Assembly: GCF_025464955.1 (NCBI RefSeq)
Contig: NZ_JAODNM010000104.1
Span: forward strand, 1 to 51,538
From: Amycolatopsis sp.
GTDB lineage: Bacteria; Actinomycetota; Actinomycetes; Mycobacteriales; Pseudonocardiaceae
DNA: 51,538 nucleotides
Reading direction: 5' to 3'
The notes beneath the pieces were generated by a model. That model searched no databases, had not been told where the DNA came from, and worked only from the letters and a program-made list of their open reading frames with translations. Positions within the stretch are counted from its first letter, which is position 1. Each line of letters opens with the position of its first letter. Positions 15,953 through 23,393 of the stretch are shown one piece after another. A program made the translations under genes and the position numbers.

Positions 15953-16570
15953 GTGGCGACGAAGGCGAGCGCTAAGGCGATAAACCCGGACCAGCTTCCT
16001 GCTTGGCAGCTGGCGACGCGTCAGCGCATCATCAAAGCGGCGAGTAAAGCGCTGAACAAGCAGCCTTACGACCAGATCCAGGTCCGCGACATCGCCAAGT
16101 CCGCTGACGTCGCCCTAGCCACGTTGTACCGGTACTTCGGTTCAAAGGAACACCTGTACGCCGTCACGCTCACCGAATGGACAGAACCCGTATTCGGGCG
16201 GTCGCACAGTAGTAGCGACCTCGGCGCCGAGGCACGGGTTCGGTCGAAGGTTCACCTGGTGGCGGCCGCCTTCGAAAAGACCCCCCACTTTTTCACGATG
16301 GTGTACGCGCTCCAAGGCAGCCAGGAGCCGACGGTACAGAAGCTCATCGAGGAGTGGTCCGAGACGGGCCGCCAGTGGACCGTCAGCGACCTGGCTGTCC
16401 TGGGCGAGGAACGCGCTCGTGACCTGGCGCAGATGTTGTGGGCCATCACCAGCACCTTGCTCACCCGCGCGCTGCACAACGGCACTTCCTTCGAAGCCGC
16501 CCGCCGAGTCGCCGACGCGTTCATCGACCTGATCGCCGACGAGTTGCACCAGGCCGAACACAGCGGCTAG
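15953..16570 (+). CDS. TetR-family transcriptional regulator
   Basis: The 205-residue protein has a TetR DNA-binding domain at about residues 18-65: ATRQRIIKAASKALNKQPYD, IRDIAKSADVALATLYRYFG in the KstR-like style, here reading VRDIAKSADVALATLYRYFG and SKEHLYA. The C-terminal ligand domain is helical, with KTPHFFTMVYALQGSQEPTV. KstR-type and other TetR repressors control acyl-CoA catabolic operons and respond to acyl-CoA. The GTG at 15953 has GAGGG ten bases upstream; the frame extends to 15761 but would overlap the preceding dehydrogenase gene. The 83-base gap from that gene carries an inverted repeat, consistent with autoregulation. Confidence 0.9.
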   Translation: MATKASAKAINPDQLPAWQLATRQRIIKAASKALNKQPYDQIQVRDIAKSADVALATLYRYFGSKEHLYAVTLTEWTEPVFGRSHSSSDLGAEARVRSKVHLVAAAFEKTPHFFTMVYALQGSQEPTVQKLIEEWSETGRQWTVSDLAVLGEERARDLAQMLWAITSTLLTRALHNGTSFEAARRVADAFIDLIADELHQAEHSG

Positions 16571-16589
16571 AACCGCGCGAGGCCACCCT

Positions 16590-16656
16590 CGCAACTCGCC
16601 GTCGACTTGCGGTCGTTGCGGACGCTAAGTACCGCAACTCGCCGTCGACTTGCGGT
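16590..16656. repeat. Two copies of a REP-like palindromic repeat
   Basis: CGCAACTCGCCGTCGACTTG occurs at 16590-16609 and again at 16633-16652, each continuing with CGG. In each copy CGCAA and TTGCG form the ends of a near-palindrome with TCG/CGA inside. Related copies lie at 51259-51282 and, cut by the edge, at 51527-51538. All are intergenic, which fits a dispersed repeat family. Confidence 0.85.
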
Positions 16657-16676
16657 CTCTTAGAAACTAAGAGACC
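16654..16676. terminator. Perfect 10-bp stem, 3-base loop hairpin
   Basis: GGTCTCTTAG (16654-16663) and CTAAGAGACC (16667-16676) pair perfectly around AAA. The hairpin sits 84 bases after the TetR stop and directly adjoins the second REP-like copy. A C-tract rather than a T-tract follows, so it may be a repeat-associated structure, or a terminator for the acyl-CoA operon. Confidence 0.55.
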
Positions 16677-16958
16677 CCCCAAAGTGGTTCTTCTGTCGTA
16701 TGTGTGGGTCCGCGACGCCTCGGTGGGTGCTGGGTGATGTGGACTGGCTCCGTTTTACCGCGGCAGGGACGCGGGGTGTGGGGAAGGGATTCTGAAGGCC
16801 GGTTGGGTTGGCTCGGTGGTGTCGGTGTGGCTGGTGAAGTTCTTGAGGTCAGCGGGTGTGGTCGGCTGGTGGTGACTGTGGGACTCGTCGGCCTGAACGT
16901 GGGACTCGCCGGGCCGGAGTGTGGGACTCGCCGACGCGCTGTGGGAGTCCGGGCATGG
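16677..16958. other. Gene-free spacer with four spaced GTGGGACTCG units
   Basis: No gene is seen. The plus strand is unusually rich in G and T compared with the neighbours. GTGGGACTCG starts at 16878, 16899 and 16921, and a variant GTGGGAGTCC starts at 16941, so the spacing is 20-22 bases, about two helical turns. The units end just before the stop of the zinc-finger gene on the other strand. Confidence 0.75.
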
Positions 16959-17291
16959 TCAGCGTCGCAGGGCCGTGTTGATCAGTTCGCCGCCATGGTC
17001 GAGGCAGTCCGCGCAAATCACCGAACCGAGCTCGACGCACCTCATGCGGGACAGCGGGCGATGACGTCCGAAAAAGGTCATGCGCTCGTCGCGTCCGCAG
17101 AATTCACACGCCGCCTCGCCGGTCGATCGCACACACAGCAAGCTGGTCGCGCCGGGACTGGGACGAGCTTCACCATCGCGCACGAGCCTCAAGCCCACGG
17201 CGATACAACTCGCGCAGATCGGCCCGCGCGGGCCGGGCGCTTGAGGCCGGCGTCCGTCGGGAGCGCGGCCGCAGAACCGGCAGCGGCTCAT
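16959..17291 (-). CDS. Small protein with two ClpX-type C4 zinc fingers
   Basis: The 110-residue product has two four-cysteine modules: C4/C7 with C26/C29 (CRFCGR ... CASC) and C62/C65 with C93/C96 (CEFCGR ... CADC). Spacing and the CxFCGR wording match the zinc-binding domain of ClpX (zf-C4_ClpX), which recognises substrates and adaptors, but no AAA ATPase is attached. It could be an adaptor or a decoy for ClpXP; that is inference. The ATG at 17289-17291 is chosen because AGGG lies eight bases upstream. A GTG at 17321 would overlap poorly spaced sequence just after the upstream gene's stop. It is probably cotranscribed with the gene at 17325-17780. Confidence 0.72.
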   Translation of the reverse strand: MSRCRFCGRAPDGRRPQAPGPRGPICASCIAVGLRLVRDGEARPSPGATSLLCVRSTGEAACEFCGRDERMTFFGRHRPLSRMRCVELGSVICADCLDHGGELINTALRR

Positions 17292-17324
17292 CGACGGCAC
17301 CCTGCCGTTGCGGCGGGTCACCGT

Positions 17325-17780
17325 TCACGTCACCGCCCGCACTCCGGTCGCGTAAAGCGCCTTGCGGGCACTGGCATGGTCACGGTTCGGCCATTCGGCG
17401 TCGCGCGCGATCGGCAAGCTGATTCCGCGGTCGGCGACGATGCCGGCGCACAACCAACCATCGCGTTTCCCAGTGGTGTAAGACGTGTGTAGGTCCGCGG
17501 TGGTGACCCGGACTTCGCGCAGCTGCCACCGACGTCCGGATGCCAGCTGCACGACAGCGCTGCTGGGTTCGGTGAACTCGGCAGGGGTGGCGACGAAGTG
17601 CCGCCCCGTGCTTCCCCGGTCGAGATCGTCGTGATTGGCTCGCGAGAGAACCTGCTCGACGGTGCGCACACCCTGCGGATCCACCAGCCACAGGTGGACT
17701 TCCCCCTCGGCGCCGGCGTCCGCGGCGTCTCCGGTGGTCAGGTCGAGGTAGTACCAGGTGTGCGTGCTATCAGCGTCCAT
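17325..17780 (-). CDS. Protein of unknown function, 151 residues
   Basis: I do not recognise this family. The product is soluble and acidic at its N-terminus (MDADSTHTWYYLDLTTGDAA), with strand-rich sequence: EVHLWLVDPQGVRTVEQVL, RHFVATPAEF, AVVQLASGRRWQLREVRVT and DGWLCAGIVADRGISLPI. There is no signal peptide, membrane segment or cysteine cluster. The ATG has a strong GAGGAGA site. The downstream ClpX-type zinc-finger gene starts 33 bases after its stop, so the two are likely expressed together. Confidence 0.6.
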   Translation of the reverse strand: MDADSTHTWYYLDLTTGDAADAGAEGEVHLWLVDPQGVRTVEQVLSRANHDDLDRGSTGRHFVATPAEFTEPSSAVVQLASGRRWQLREVRVTTADLHTSYTTGKRDGWLCAGIVADRGISLPIARDAEWPNRDHASARKALYATGVRAVT

Positions 17781-18089
17781 CTCTGAACCTTCTCCTCAGG
17801 TGAGACCCCCCGGAGCAGTTCCCGATCATGATCAATCGTCACCTCGGCCGATACCGGCAGCAAGGCCGTTCCCCTGGCCGGACCATCATTCACCCAGCCG
17901 GGTCGAATGTCCATCCACCGAACGGCACGATCGTCCGATGTGGACACCACGACGGCGGATACGGTCCACCTCAGTGTAAGTGTCCCCCTGCCGATTGAGA
18001 CCTCCCCCGACACCGAGTACGCTGCTGTGCCGTCGGGGTGCGCGGGCAATCCCAGCGAACCAGACACTTCACGGAACGTAGGTGCTGGA
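17781..18089. other. Divergent spacer before the STAS gene
   Basis: Frames are open on both strands, but neither extension of the flanking genes has a ribosome binding site or family character. The spacer must carry the promoters of the leftward unknown/zinc-finger pair and of the rightward STAS gene. No clear palindrome was found. Confidence 0.45.
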
Positions 18090-18452
18090 ATGACACCATC
18101 GGACCACAGACGCCGACTTCCCGACGCTGCCCTCACCGTGCGCATCGCGCAACCACGTCGCGCCACGGTGATCGTGCGAGTACTCGGGAAGGTCGATGCC
18201 CCCGCAAACCCGCTCCTGCAGAGCGCGCTGCGTCAGGCGCTGCACCTCGCGCCGGACACCCTGACCGTGGACCTGACCGGCGTGTCCTCGCTCGACACCC
18301 AGGGCGCCCGCGCCATGGTTGCCATGGGCAATCACTGCCGCGCGGTCGGCGTCACGCTCCGGGTGCTCACTTCCCCGGCCGTACGCCGCGTGCTGGACCT
18401 GGTCGGCCTCGATCGCGATCGCGCGCCGGCCGCGGAACCCGCCCTCCACTAA
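18090..18452 (+). CDS. STAS-domain protein, anti-sigma-factor-antagonist type
   Basis: The 120-residue protein is a single STAS domain: VIVRVLGKVDAPANPLLQSA, LTVDLTGVSSLDTQGARAMV and VGVTLRVLTSPAVRRVLDLV. The segment SLDTQGA corresponds to the phosphorylated D-S/T-x-G loop of SpoIIAA-like antagonists, with threonine at that position. Such proteins bind anti-sigma kinases and free a sigma-B/F-type factor. No anti-sigma kinase gene is nearby, so its partner is unknown. The ATG is preceded by AGGTG. The frame is open to 17907, but that extension is of low complexity. The 3' end overlaps the convergent thioesterase gene by four bases. Confidence 0.82.
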   Translation: MTPSDHRRRLPDAALTVRIAQPRRATVIVRVLGKVDAPANPLLQSALRQALHLAPDTLTVDLTGVSSLDTQGARAMVAMGNHCRAVGVTLRVLTSPAVRRVLDLVGLDRDRAPAAEPALH

Positions 18453-19201
18453 CGGGTCAGCCGAAGCACCCGGCGGGTCTGCCTGCCGAGGGCGAGCAGT
18501 CGCCCGTCCGCGGACCAGACAACGCTGTCATCGATCGCCCAGCCGCTTCCGGCCTGCCGGCTGCGCATCGACACGAGCGCCCATCCATCGGCCGGTTTTT
18601 CATCGAGCGTCTCGCCCAGGTGCACGCTCAGTTCCACGGTCGGCATCGGCACCGGGTCCACTAGCAACGCGTAGGCGGCCGGCGGCAACGCGTCGGTCAG
18701 TAAGACGACCGATTCGGCGTCGAGCGGGCGGCCATCGGCGAACCGGATCCAAAACAGTAGTTCCGCCACCTCGCCACCGACCAGCGGCCGGGCCGGCGTC
18801 GCGGGCCGGAACTCCAGGTGCTGCCCGTACGGCGCCAATCCAGGACGCAGCACGAACGGCTCGCACTCCTCGGCATCCGGAACAGCAGGGGCTCGCCGCG
18901 CGTCCAGGCGCATTCCCGGCCGGCTCACCCCGAATACAGCATTACCCAGCAACGCCACTTCGCCATCCTGCGCGGCGGTGAACGACAGCACCGCACTCGC
19001 GCGACTGAGCCGCTCGACGCGGGCGTCTACGGCCAACGGACGTTCGTCAACCGCCGCGAGGAACTGCACACTCAGCATCTTGACCGGGTAGTCGTACCCG
19101 GAGTCCGCAAGCTTGGCGCGCGACGCTGCGAGACCTTCGGCGGCGAGCAAGCCACCATGAGCGCCTGCCGCCGACCACCAACTTCGATCAACCGAGATCA
19201 C
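18449..19201 (-). CDS. Acyl-CoA-thioesterase-family protein (double hotdog)
   Basis: The 250-residue product resembles TesB-like/4HBT_3 thioesterase-family proteins. The N-terminal half has SWWSAAGAHGGLLAAEGLAA, DYPVKMLSVQFLAAVDERPL and LSFTAAQDGEVALLGNAVFG. The C-terminal half has LLFWIRFADGRPLD, LTDALPPAAYALL and TVELSVHLGETL, the second hotdog. These enzymes hydrolyse acyl-CoA. The start is the GTG at 19199-19201, which overlaps the stop of the upstream hydrolase gene (GTGA), so translation is coupled; the longer frame to 19306 lies inside that gene. It ends tail to tail with the STAS gene. Confidence 0.8.
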   Translation of the reverse strand: MISVDRSWWSAAGAHGGLLAAEGLAASRAKLADSGYDYPVKMLSVQFLAAVDERPLAVDARVERLSRASAVLSFTAAQDGEVALLGNAVFGVSRPGMRLDARRAPAVPDAEECEPFVLRPGLAPYGQHLEFRPATPARPLVGGEVAELLFWIRFADGRPLDAESVVLLTDALPPAAYALLVDPVPMPTVELSVHLGETLDEKPADGWALVSMRSRQAGSGWAIDDSVVWSADGRLLALGRQTRRVLRLTR

Positions 19202-20241
19202 CGAACGACCGCCAGCCAGTTCACGATCGCGGCGTTGACCTCGGCCGGCTTTTCGAGGCCCACCCAATGGCCGGCGTCGATCGCCTTCTCGGTGAGGCGA
19301 TGGCAATACTCACGCATCGGCCTGACCAGAGCGGACTGCACGGTGTCGGCGACGTAGTCGTAGCGGGCTCCGATGAACAGCACCGGCATGTGGAGATGGC
19401 CGTTGTCGATCGACGAGTCGCTGTAGGCCCGGTTCGCGGAGTGGTTGAGGTAATAGGCGGTCGGACCGGTGAAGCCATTGCGCTCGAAGGACTTTCGCAG
19501 TGCCTCATAGAGGGTTTCGTCCAAGACGTCCTCGTCGCGCAGCAGGTCGGGAACGACGGACGCGCCACCGAACCAGCCGCCGTCGCGCGTCAGCTGTGCG
19601 GTCAGGTGAGGCTTCCCATATGCGCCAGGCTTGCCGCTGCGGTAAAAGGCTCGCGCTACTCGCCCCGGAGCGGCGTCGAAAAGCGACGTGACCTGTTCGG
19701 GATGGCGCTCGTAGTAGGTCATGTAGTCGAACTGCGCGTCGGGATACTCGTCGGCCGGGTACACATCGCGGTTCACGTACGGGAGCGCCGCCGAGGGTCC
19801 GCGTTCGAGCGAGCGATACGGGATGCACAGGCTGACGACGGCGCGGCAGACCTCCGGATGGTGGGCCGCCAGCCCCCAGGTCGCCCCGCAGCCCCAGTCG
19901 TGGCCGACCCAGATCGCGGTGTTCCGGCCCAGGTGGGCAAGCAGGGCCAGCATGTCGTCGACGAGGTGTCGTTGCGCGTATTCGGCCGGATCCGCCGGGA
20001 TGGCCGAGTGGCCGTATCCGCGCATGTCCGGGGCGACGACCCGGTAGCCCCGCGCCGCGAACGCTTCCAGCTGGGGCCGCCAGGTCTCCGCGATCGCCGG
20101 CCAGCCATGGACGAAGACGATCAGTGGTCCGTCGACGGGACCGGCGGCGAGGTAGGAAATCCGGCCTGCCGGACCCGCGGTCGAGTTCCGGCTGATGGGC
20201 TCCGCGTCCAGCCCAGTGGCATTCGTACCCGTCTTCGTCAT
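19198..20241 (-). CDS. Alpha/beta hydrolase, epoxide-hydrolase-like
   Basis: The 347-residue protein has the epoxide hydrolase/haloalkane dehalogenase layout: oxyanion-hole motif VHGWPAIAETW, GYRVVAPDMRGYGHS, nucleophile elbow WVGHDWGCGATWGLA with aspartate as predicted nucleophile, a cap region containing tyrosines (DYMTYYERH), and the catalytic histidine in DAGHWVGLEKP. The HDWG aspartate distinguishes it from serine esterases. It is cytoplasmic. A conventional ATG lies at 20241, and the stop overlaps the GTG of the thioesterase gene. The pair may act in sequence on a fatty or aromatic acyl compound, but the substrate is not evident. Confidence 0.87.
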   Translation of the reverse strand: MTKTGTNATGLDAEPISRNSTAGPAGRISYLAAGPVDGPLIVFVHGWPAIAETWRPQLEAFAARGYRVVAPDMRGYGHSAIPADPAEYAQRHLVDDMLALLAHLGRNTAIWVGHDWGCGATWGLAAHHPEVCRAVVSLCIPYRSLERGPSAALPYVNRDVYPADEYPDAQFDYMTYYERHPEQVTSLFDAAPGRVARAFYRSGKPGAYGKPHLTAQLTRDGGWFGGASVVPDLLRDEDVLDETLYEALRKSFERNGFTGPTAYYLNHSANRAYSDSSIDNGHLHMPVLFIGARYDYVADTVQSALVRPMREYCHRLTEKAIDAGHWVGLEKPAEVNAAIVNWLAVVR

Positions 20242-20315
20242 GCTGCCGTCCGATCGGAGCCCGAGCGAGTTGGATAAAGCAACTCACTCGAGCCTAGCAG
20301 GTCGCTTCATCGAAC

Positions 20316-21677
20316 TCACCCGGGTTGACTCGAGTCGCGGCCGACGGTGAAACCCACCACCGCGCCACCTCCGACGCGCGCCCCGGCGAAGACGTCACCA
20401 CCGTGGGACCTGGCCACCTCCCGAACGATCGCCAGGCCCAGGCCGGATCCGGGCAGACCGCGTGCCGCGTCGGCGCGGTAGAAGCGATCGAAGACCCGGG
20501 CCAGGTCGTCGACGCCGATGCCGGGACCGCGATCAAACACCTCGACCCGGTTCCCTCGGACGAGGACCGACACCGGCTCCGCGGAATCGGCGTCGAACTT
20601 GACCGCGTTCTCGATGAGGTTGGACATCGCGCGCTCGAGTCCTTTCGCCCGACCCAGAAGCTTCGTCGTGTCCGCGTCAATGGTGACAACCCGCCCCGAG
20701 CGGCGTTGCACGCGCTCCGCCGCACGCTGGGCGATCGCGGCCAGTTCGACGACCGCCGTTTCCTCTTCGTCGTGCCGGCGAGTGGCGAGCTCGACAAGCT
20801 CGTCGACGAGGTGGGTGAGCTCGCGGGACTCCCCGTCGACGTCGTCGAGCAGCCGGGCGCGCGCGATAGGCGTCAGTTCGTCGAACCGGCGAAGGACGCT
20901 GGCATTGGTACGCAGGCTGGTCAGCGGCGTGCGCAGTTCGTGCGCGGCATCCTGGACCAGGCGTTCCTGGTCTTCCCGGGCGCCGGCCAGCCGGCCGAGC
21001 ATGCCGGTGAACGACGCCGCGAGCCGCCCTACCTCGTCGCGGCCTCCGCTCGGCACCGCGACGTCCAGTAGCCCGCCGTCGTTGACCTGCTCGGCCACCC
21101 GGGTCAGCCGCACCAGGCGCCGGGTGATCCGGCGAGCGATCAGCCAGCCCGCCAGCGCGGCGACGACCAGCACGATCGCGCTGACCGCGGTGATGCGCTC
21201 GGCTAGTGAGCGCATCACCATCCGGGTCTCGTCGACGTCGATGCCCAGCTGGATCGCGCCGCGACCCCCGCCGAGTGCCACGGTGATCACCCGGTAGCTG
21301 TCCGCGCTGAGGGCGAGGTCCTGAAAGCGGTGGTCGCCCGGGTGCCCGGTCGCGGCCAGAGCCCGATCGGCGGTGTCGACGGCGAGCCGGACCGGCCTGC
21401 CACCGATCGGCCGGACGGTGCCGTCCGCGGCGATCCCCTGCGCCACCTTGTTCTGGGCCTTGCCGTGGTCGCCGCCGTTCGCGCCCTTGATGACCGCGCT
21501 GGGCGCGAGCACCTGGGTCGCCCCGGCGGCGATCTCCGACGACGTCGTCAGGAGCGAACGGTCGCGTTCCTCGCCGATCCGCTGGGACGCCGTCTGGTAG
21601 CTGAACACTCCGACCAGGATCGCGGCGGCCGCACCGACCCCGCCGAAGGCGATCACGAGCTTGCCGCGAAGGTTCAC
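20316..21677 (-). CDS. Sensor histidine kinase, MprB-like
   Basis: The 453-residue protein has TM1 (about residues 7-25), an extracytoplasmic sensor (26-160), TM2 (161-182), a HAMP domain (183-235), and a HisKA/HATPase core with phospho-acceptor H246 in DAAHELRTPLTSLRTN, N-box NLIENAVKFD, DRGPGIG and GSGLGLAIVREVARSHGG. The H-box wording is that of mycobacterial MprB and of the related envelope-stress kinases. The GTG start overlaps the stop of the response regulator gene, so kinase and regulator are translationally coupled, and the operon begins with a DoxX gene. It likely senses envelope stress or redox; the signal is inferred only from the family. Confidence 0.92.
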   Translation of the reverse strand: MNLRGKLVIAFGGVGAAAAILVGVFSYQTASQRIGEERDRSLLTTSSEIAAGATQVLAPSAVIKGANGGDHGKAQNKVAQGIAADGTVRPIGGRPVRLAVDTADRALAATGHPGDHRFQDLALSADSYRVITVALGGGRGAIQLGIDVDETRMVMRSLAERITAVSAIVLVVAALAGWLIARRITRRLVRLTRVAEQVNDGGLLDVAVPSGGRDEVGRLAASFTGMLGRLAGAREDQERLVQDAAHELRTPLTSLRTNASVLRRFDELTPIARARLLDDVDGESRELTHLVDELVELATRRHDEEETAVVELAAIAQRAAERVQRRSGRVVTIDADTTKLLGRAKGLERAMSNLIENAVKFDADSAEPVSVLVRGNRVEVFDRGPGIGVDDLARVFDRFYRADAARGLPGSGLGLAIVREVARSHGGDVFAGARVGGGAVVGFTVGRDSSQPG

Positions 21678-22363
21678 GTCGACCGTGCCGAATAGCCGAC
21701 GCCACGCACGGTGCGGATCAGCTCCACCGCGCCCGCGTTTTCCAGTTTGCGCCGCAGGTAGCCGATGTAGACCGCGAGGTTCTTCGAATCGGGCCCGAAC
21801 TCGTAGCCCCAGATCAGCTGATAGATGGTGGCGCGGTCGAGCACGACGCCTTCGTTACGGACGAGCAGCTCCAGCAGGTCGAATTCGGTCTTCGACAGGT
21901 CGATCTCGGAGCCCCGCCACCACACCTGCCGCGCGGCCGGGTCGAGTGTCAGCCCGCCGCACCGAAGCACGCGCTGCGCCACAGCGCCGGTCTCCGAGGA
22001 CGTGCGGCGCAACAGTGCCCGCAGCCGGGCGAGTAGCTCGTCCAGCTCGAACGGCTTCGGCAGATAGTCGTCGGCCCCGGCATCAAGCCCGGCCACCCGA
22101 TCGGGTGTTTCCACCCGGGCGGTCAACATCAGGATCGGTGTGGCGTCGCCGTCGGCGCGGAGGACCCGGCACACCCCGAGGCCGTCGACTCCCGGCATCA
22201 TGACGTCGATGATGAGCACGTCGAACTCATCGCGGCGCGCGGTGGCCAGCGCACCCACCCCATCGGCGGCCTCCGTGATCCGGTAGCCCTCCAGTTCGAG
22301 CGCGCGCACGAGCGACTCCCGGATCGCGCGATCGTCGTCGGCGAGCAAAACCCGATGCGGCAC
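21674..22363 (-). CDS. Response regulator, OmpR/PhoB type, MprA-like
   Basis: The 229-residue protein has a receiver domain with the acidic pocket ADDD, phospho-acceptor D53 (IIDVMMPGVDG), TAR and PKPF. A winged-helix DNA-binding domain follows, with LSKTEFDLLELLVRN, YQLIWGYEFGPDSKNLAVYI and the terminal TVRGVGYSA. It matches MprA-like regulators in length and wording. It is cognate to the overlapping histidine kinase gene. The DoxX gene stops 13 bases upstream, so the DoxX promoter probably drives all three genes and may be the regulator's own target. Confidence 0.92.
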   Translation of the reverse strand: MPHRVLLADDDRAIRESLVRALELEGYRITEAADGVGALATARRDEFDVLIIDVMMPGVDGLGVCRVLRADGDATPILMLTARVETPDRVAGLDAGADDYLPKPFELDELLARLRALLRRTSSETGAVAQRVLRCGGLTLDPAARQVWWRGSEIDLSKTEFDLLELLVRNEGVVLDRATIYQLIWGYEFGPDSKNLAVYIGYLRRKLENAGAVELIRTVRGVGYSARST

Positions 22364-22376
22364 CGTGAACGGTCGG

Positions 22377-22946
22377 CTAGTCGACGGCGGGGCTGGTCAG
22401 CCAGCCGAACCGCCCCACCTTCGTCCGCAGCACCCGATCCATGCTCCACACCGATCCCGCGGCGGCGCACAACAACGCGAGCGAAGCGAAGATGTACGCC
22501 ACCGACGGGCCTAGATCGGTGATACCCGGTGTACTCCAGGGAAGGTGGAACGCCTCGGCCGAGGACCAGATCCCGAAGGAGAACACCGCGCTGCCGACGA
22601 ACACCAAGTTGGAGAACACCCCGAAGATCAGCCCCAGTGCGATCGCGGTCTCGACGATCGCGGTCCCCACCGCGAACGTGCCGGGGCTGGCCCCGGCCAG
22701 GCCGTGCCACAACTGGATCCACTGATGGACCCCCGGGGTGGTGACCTTGCTTGCCTTACCGAACTCCTGGCTCAGCGTCTGGCCGTGCACGAAACCGGGT
22801 AGCCACTTGAAACTGGCGTCGATCGCCCAGACGAGCCCGTATCCGATGCGGACCGCGGCCGCGCCACGCAGCCGTCGGCCGCTCATCGCGGTAGTACCAC
22901 CGGCAGCGACCGCTGCCGAGGAGGTGCTGTCGGTCAGTGTGCTCAT
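22377..22946 (-). CDS. DoxX-family membrane protein (first gene of the two-component operon)
   Basis: The 189-residue protein has four hydrophobic segments and the DoxX start pattern AVRIGYGLVWAIDASFKWLPGF, followed by AVGTAIVETAIALGLIFGVF and LGPSVAYIFASLALL. DoxX proteins are small inner-membrane proteins tied to thiol/redox stress and quinone-linked functions; the reaction is not settled. The ATG at 22944-22946 has an AGGAACAGG site; the frame extends to 23105 without support. It is divergent from a second, shorter DoxX gene (23394) and shares with it an inverted pair of 22-base elements. Confidence 0.82.
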   Translation of the reverse strand: MSTLTDSTSSAAVAAGGTTAMSGRRLRGAAAVRIGYGLVWAIDASFKWLPGFVHGQTLSQEFGKASKVTTPGVHQWIQLWHGLAGASPGTFAVGTAIVETAIALGLIFGVFSNLVFVGSAVFSFGIWSSAEAFHLPWSTPGITDLGPSVAYIFASLALLCAAAGSVWSMDRVLRTKVGRFGWLTSPAVD

Positions 22947-23393
22947 GCCTGTTCCTGTTCCTGGTCGGGACGTCGCGGGCAACGGCGAGAGGAGTCGGCT
23001 ATCGCGGCTGGTTGGGTATTCACAATCACCCCTTCGATGATCAGGTATATCGGCAACCACCCCTCGAGCGAAACCCTTTGAAGCCGGACTGCTGCCCTTT
23101 CTCACCGTTCTCTTACCTGCTGCGACAACGCATCTCCGGCGAACTGACGTCTCCGGTTAGCAAAAGGTGAGAAGAAGGTAAAAACGGGACTTTCGGGGGT
23201 GTCGCGGGGACGTGGTAGCCGATATACCTGATCGCTGCACCCACTGGCTGTAATTGCCCAACTGCTCACCACGCAACGGAGTCTCGCCCCAGCGGCGCGG
23301 CATCCGTCATTGGTCGACGCCTGCCAAAACCCGGCGCAATTCAGGTCTAGACCACCAACGTAGGCAGCTGACGGACTACGCTCTGGAGGACCA
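22947..23393. promoter_or_regulatory. Divergent DoxX-DoxX promoter region with a widely spaced inverted repeat
   Basis: GATCAGGTATATCGGC and six further bases at 23039-23060 recur as the reverse complement at 23212-23233, 21 of 22 positions alike, 151 bases apart. Inside are OmpR-type direct-repeat candidates: TTTCTCACCGTTCTCTTACC at 23098-23117 and, on the opposite strand, a related TTTACC/TTCTCACC pair at 23164-23184. Each DoxX promoter thus appears to carry its own copy of the same control elements, plausibly bound by the MprA-like regulator. GGGACTTTCGG at 23186-23196 resembles part of a DosR box, but only half of it is present. Confidence 0.6.

Noticed and set aside
16590..16676. A CRISPR array
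   Set aside because: Only two repeat copies with a 20-base gap are present, the repeats are palindromic and also occur 35 kb away, and no cas gene is in the window.
18023..18664. Open frames overlapping the STAS gene in other registers
   Set aside because: Their products are Arg/Pro-rich, without starts supported by ribosome binding sites, while the STAS fold is clear in the chosen frame.
23186..23196. GGGACTTTCGG as a DosR box
   Set aside because: Only one half of the palindromic box is present and no dormancy regulon gene is adjacent; kept only as a remark on the spacer.
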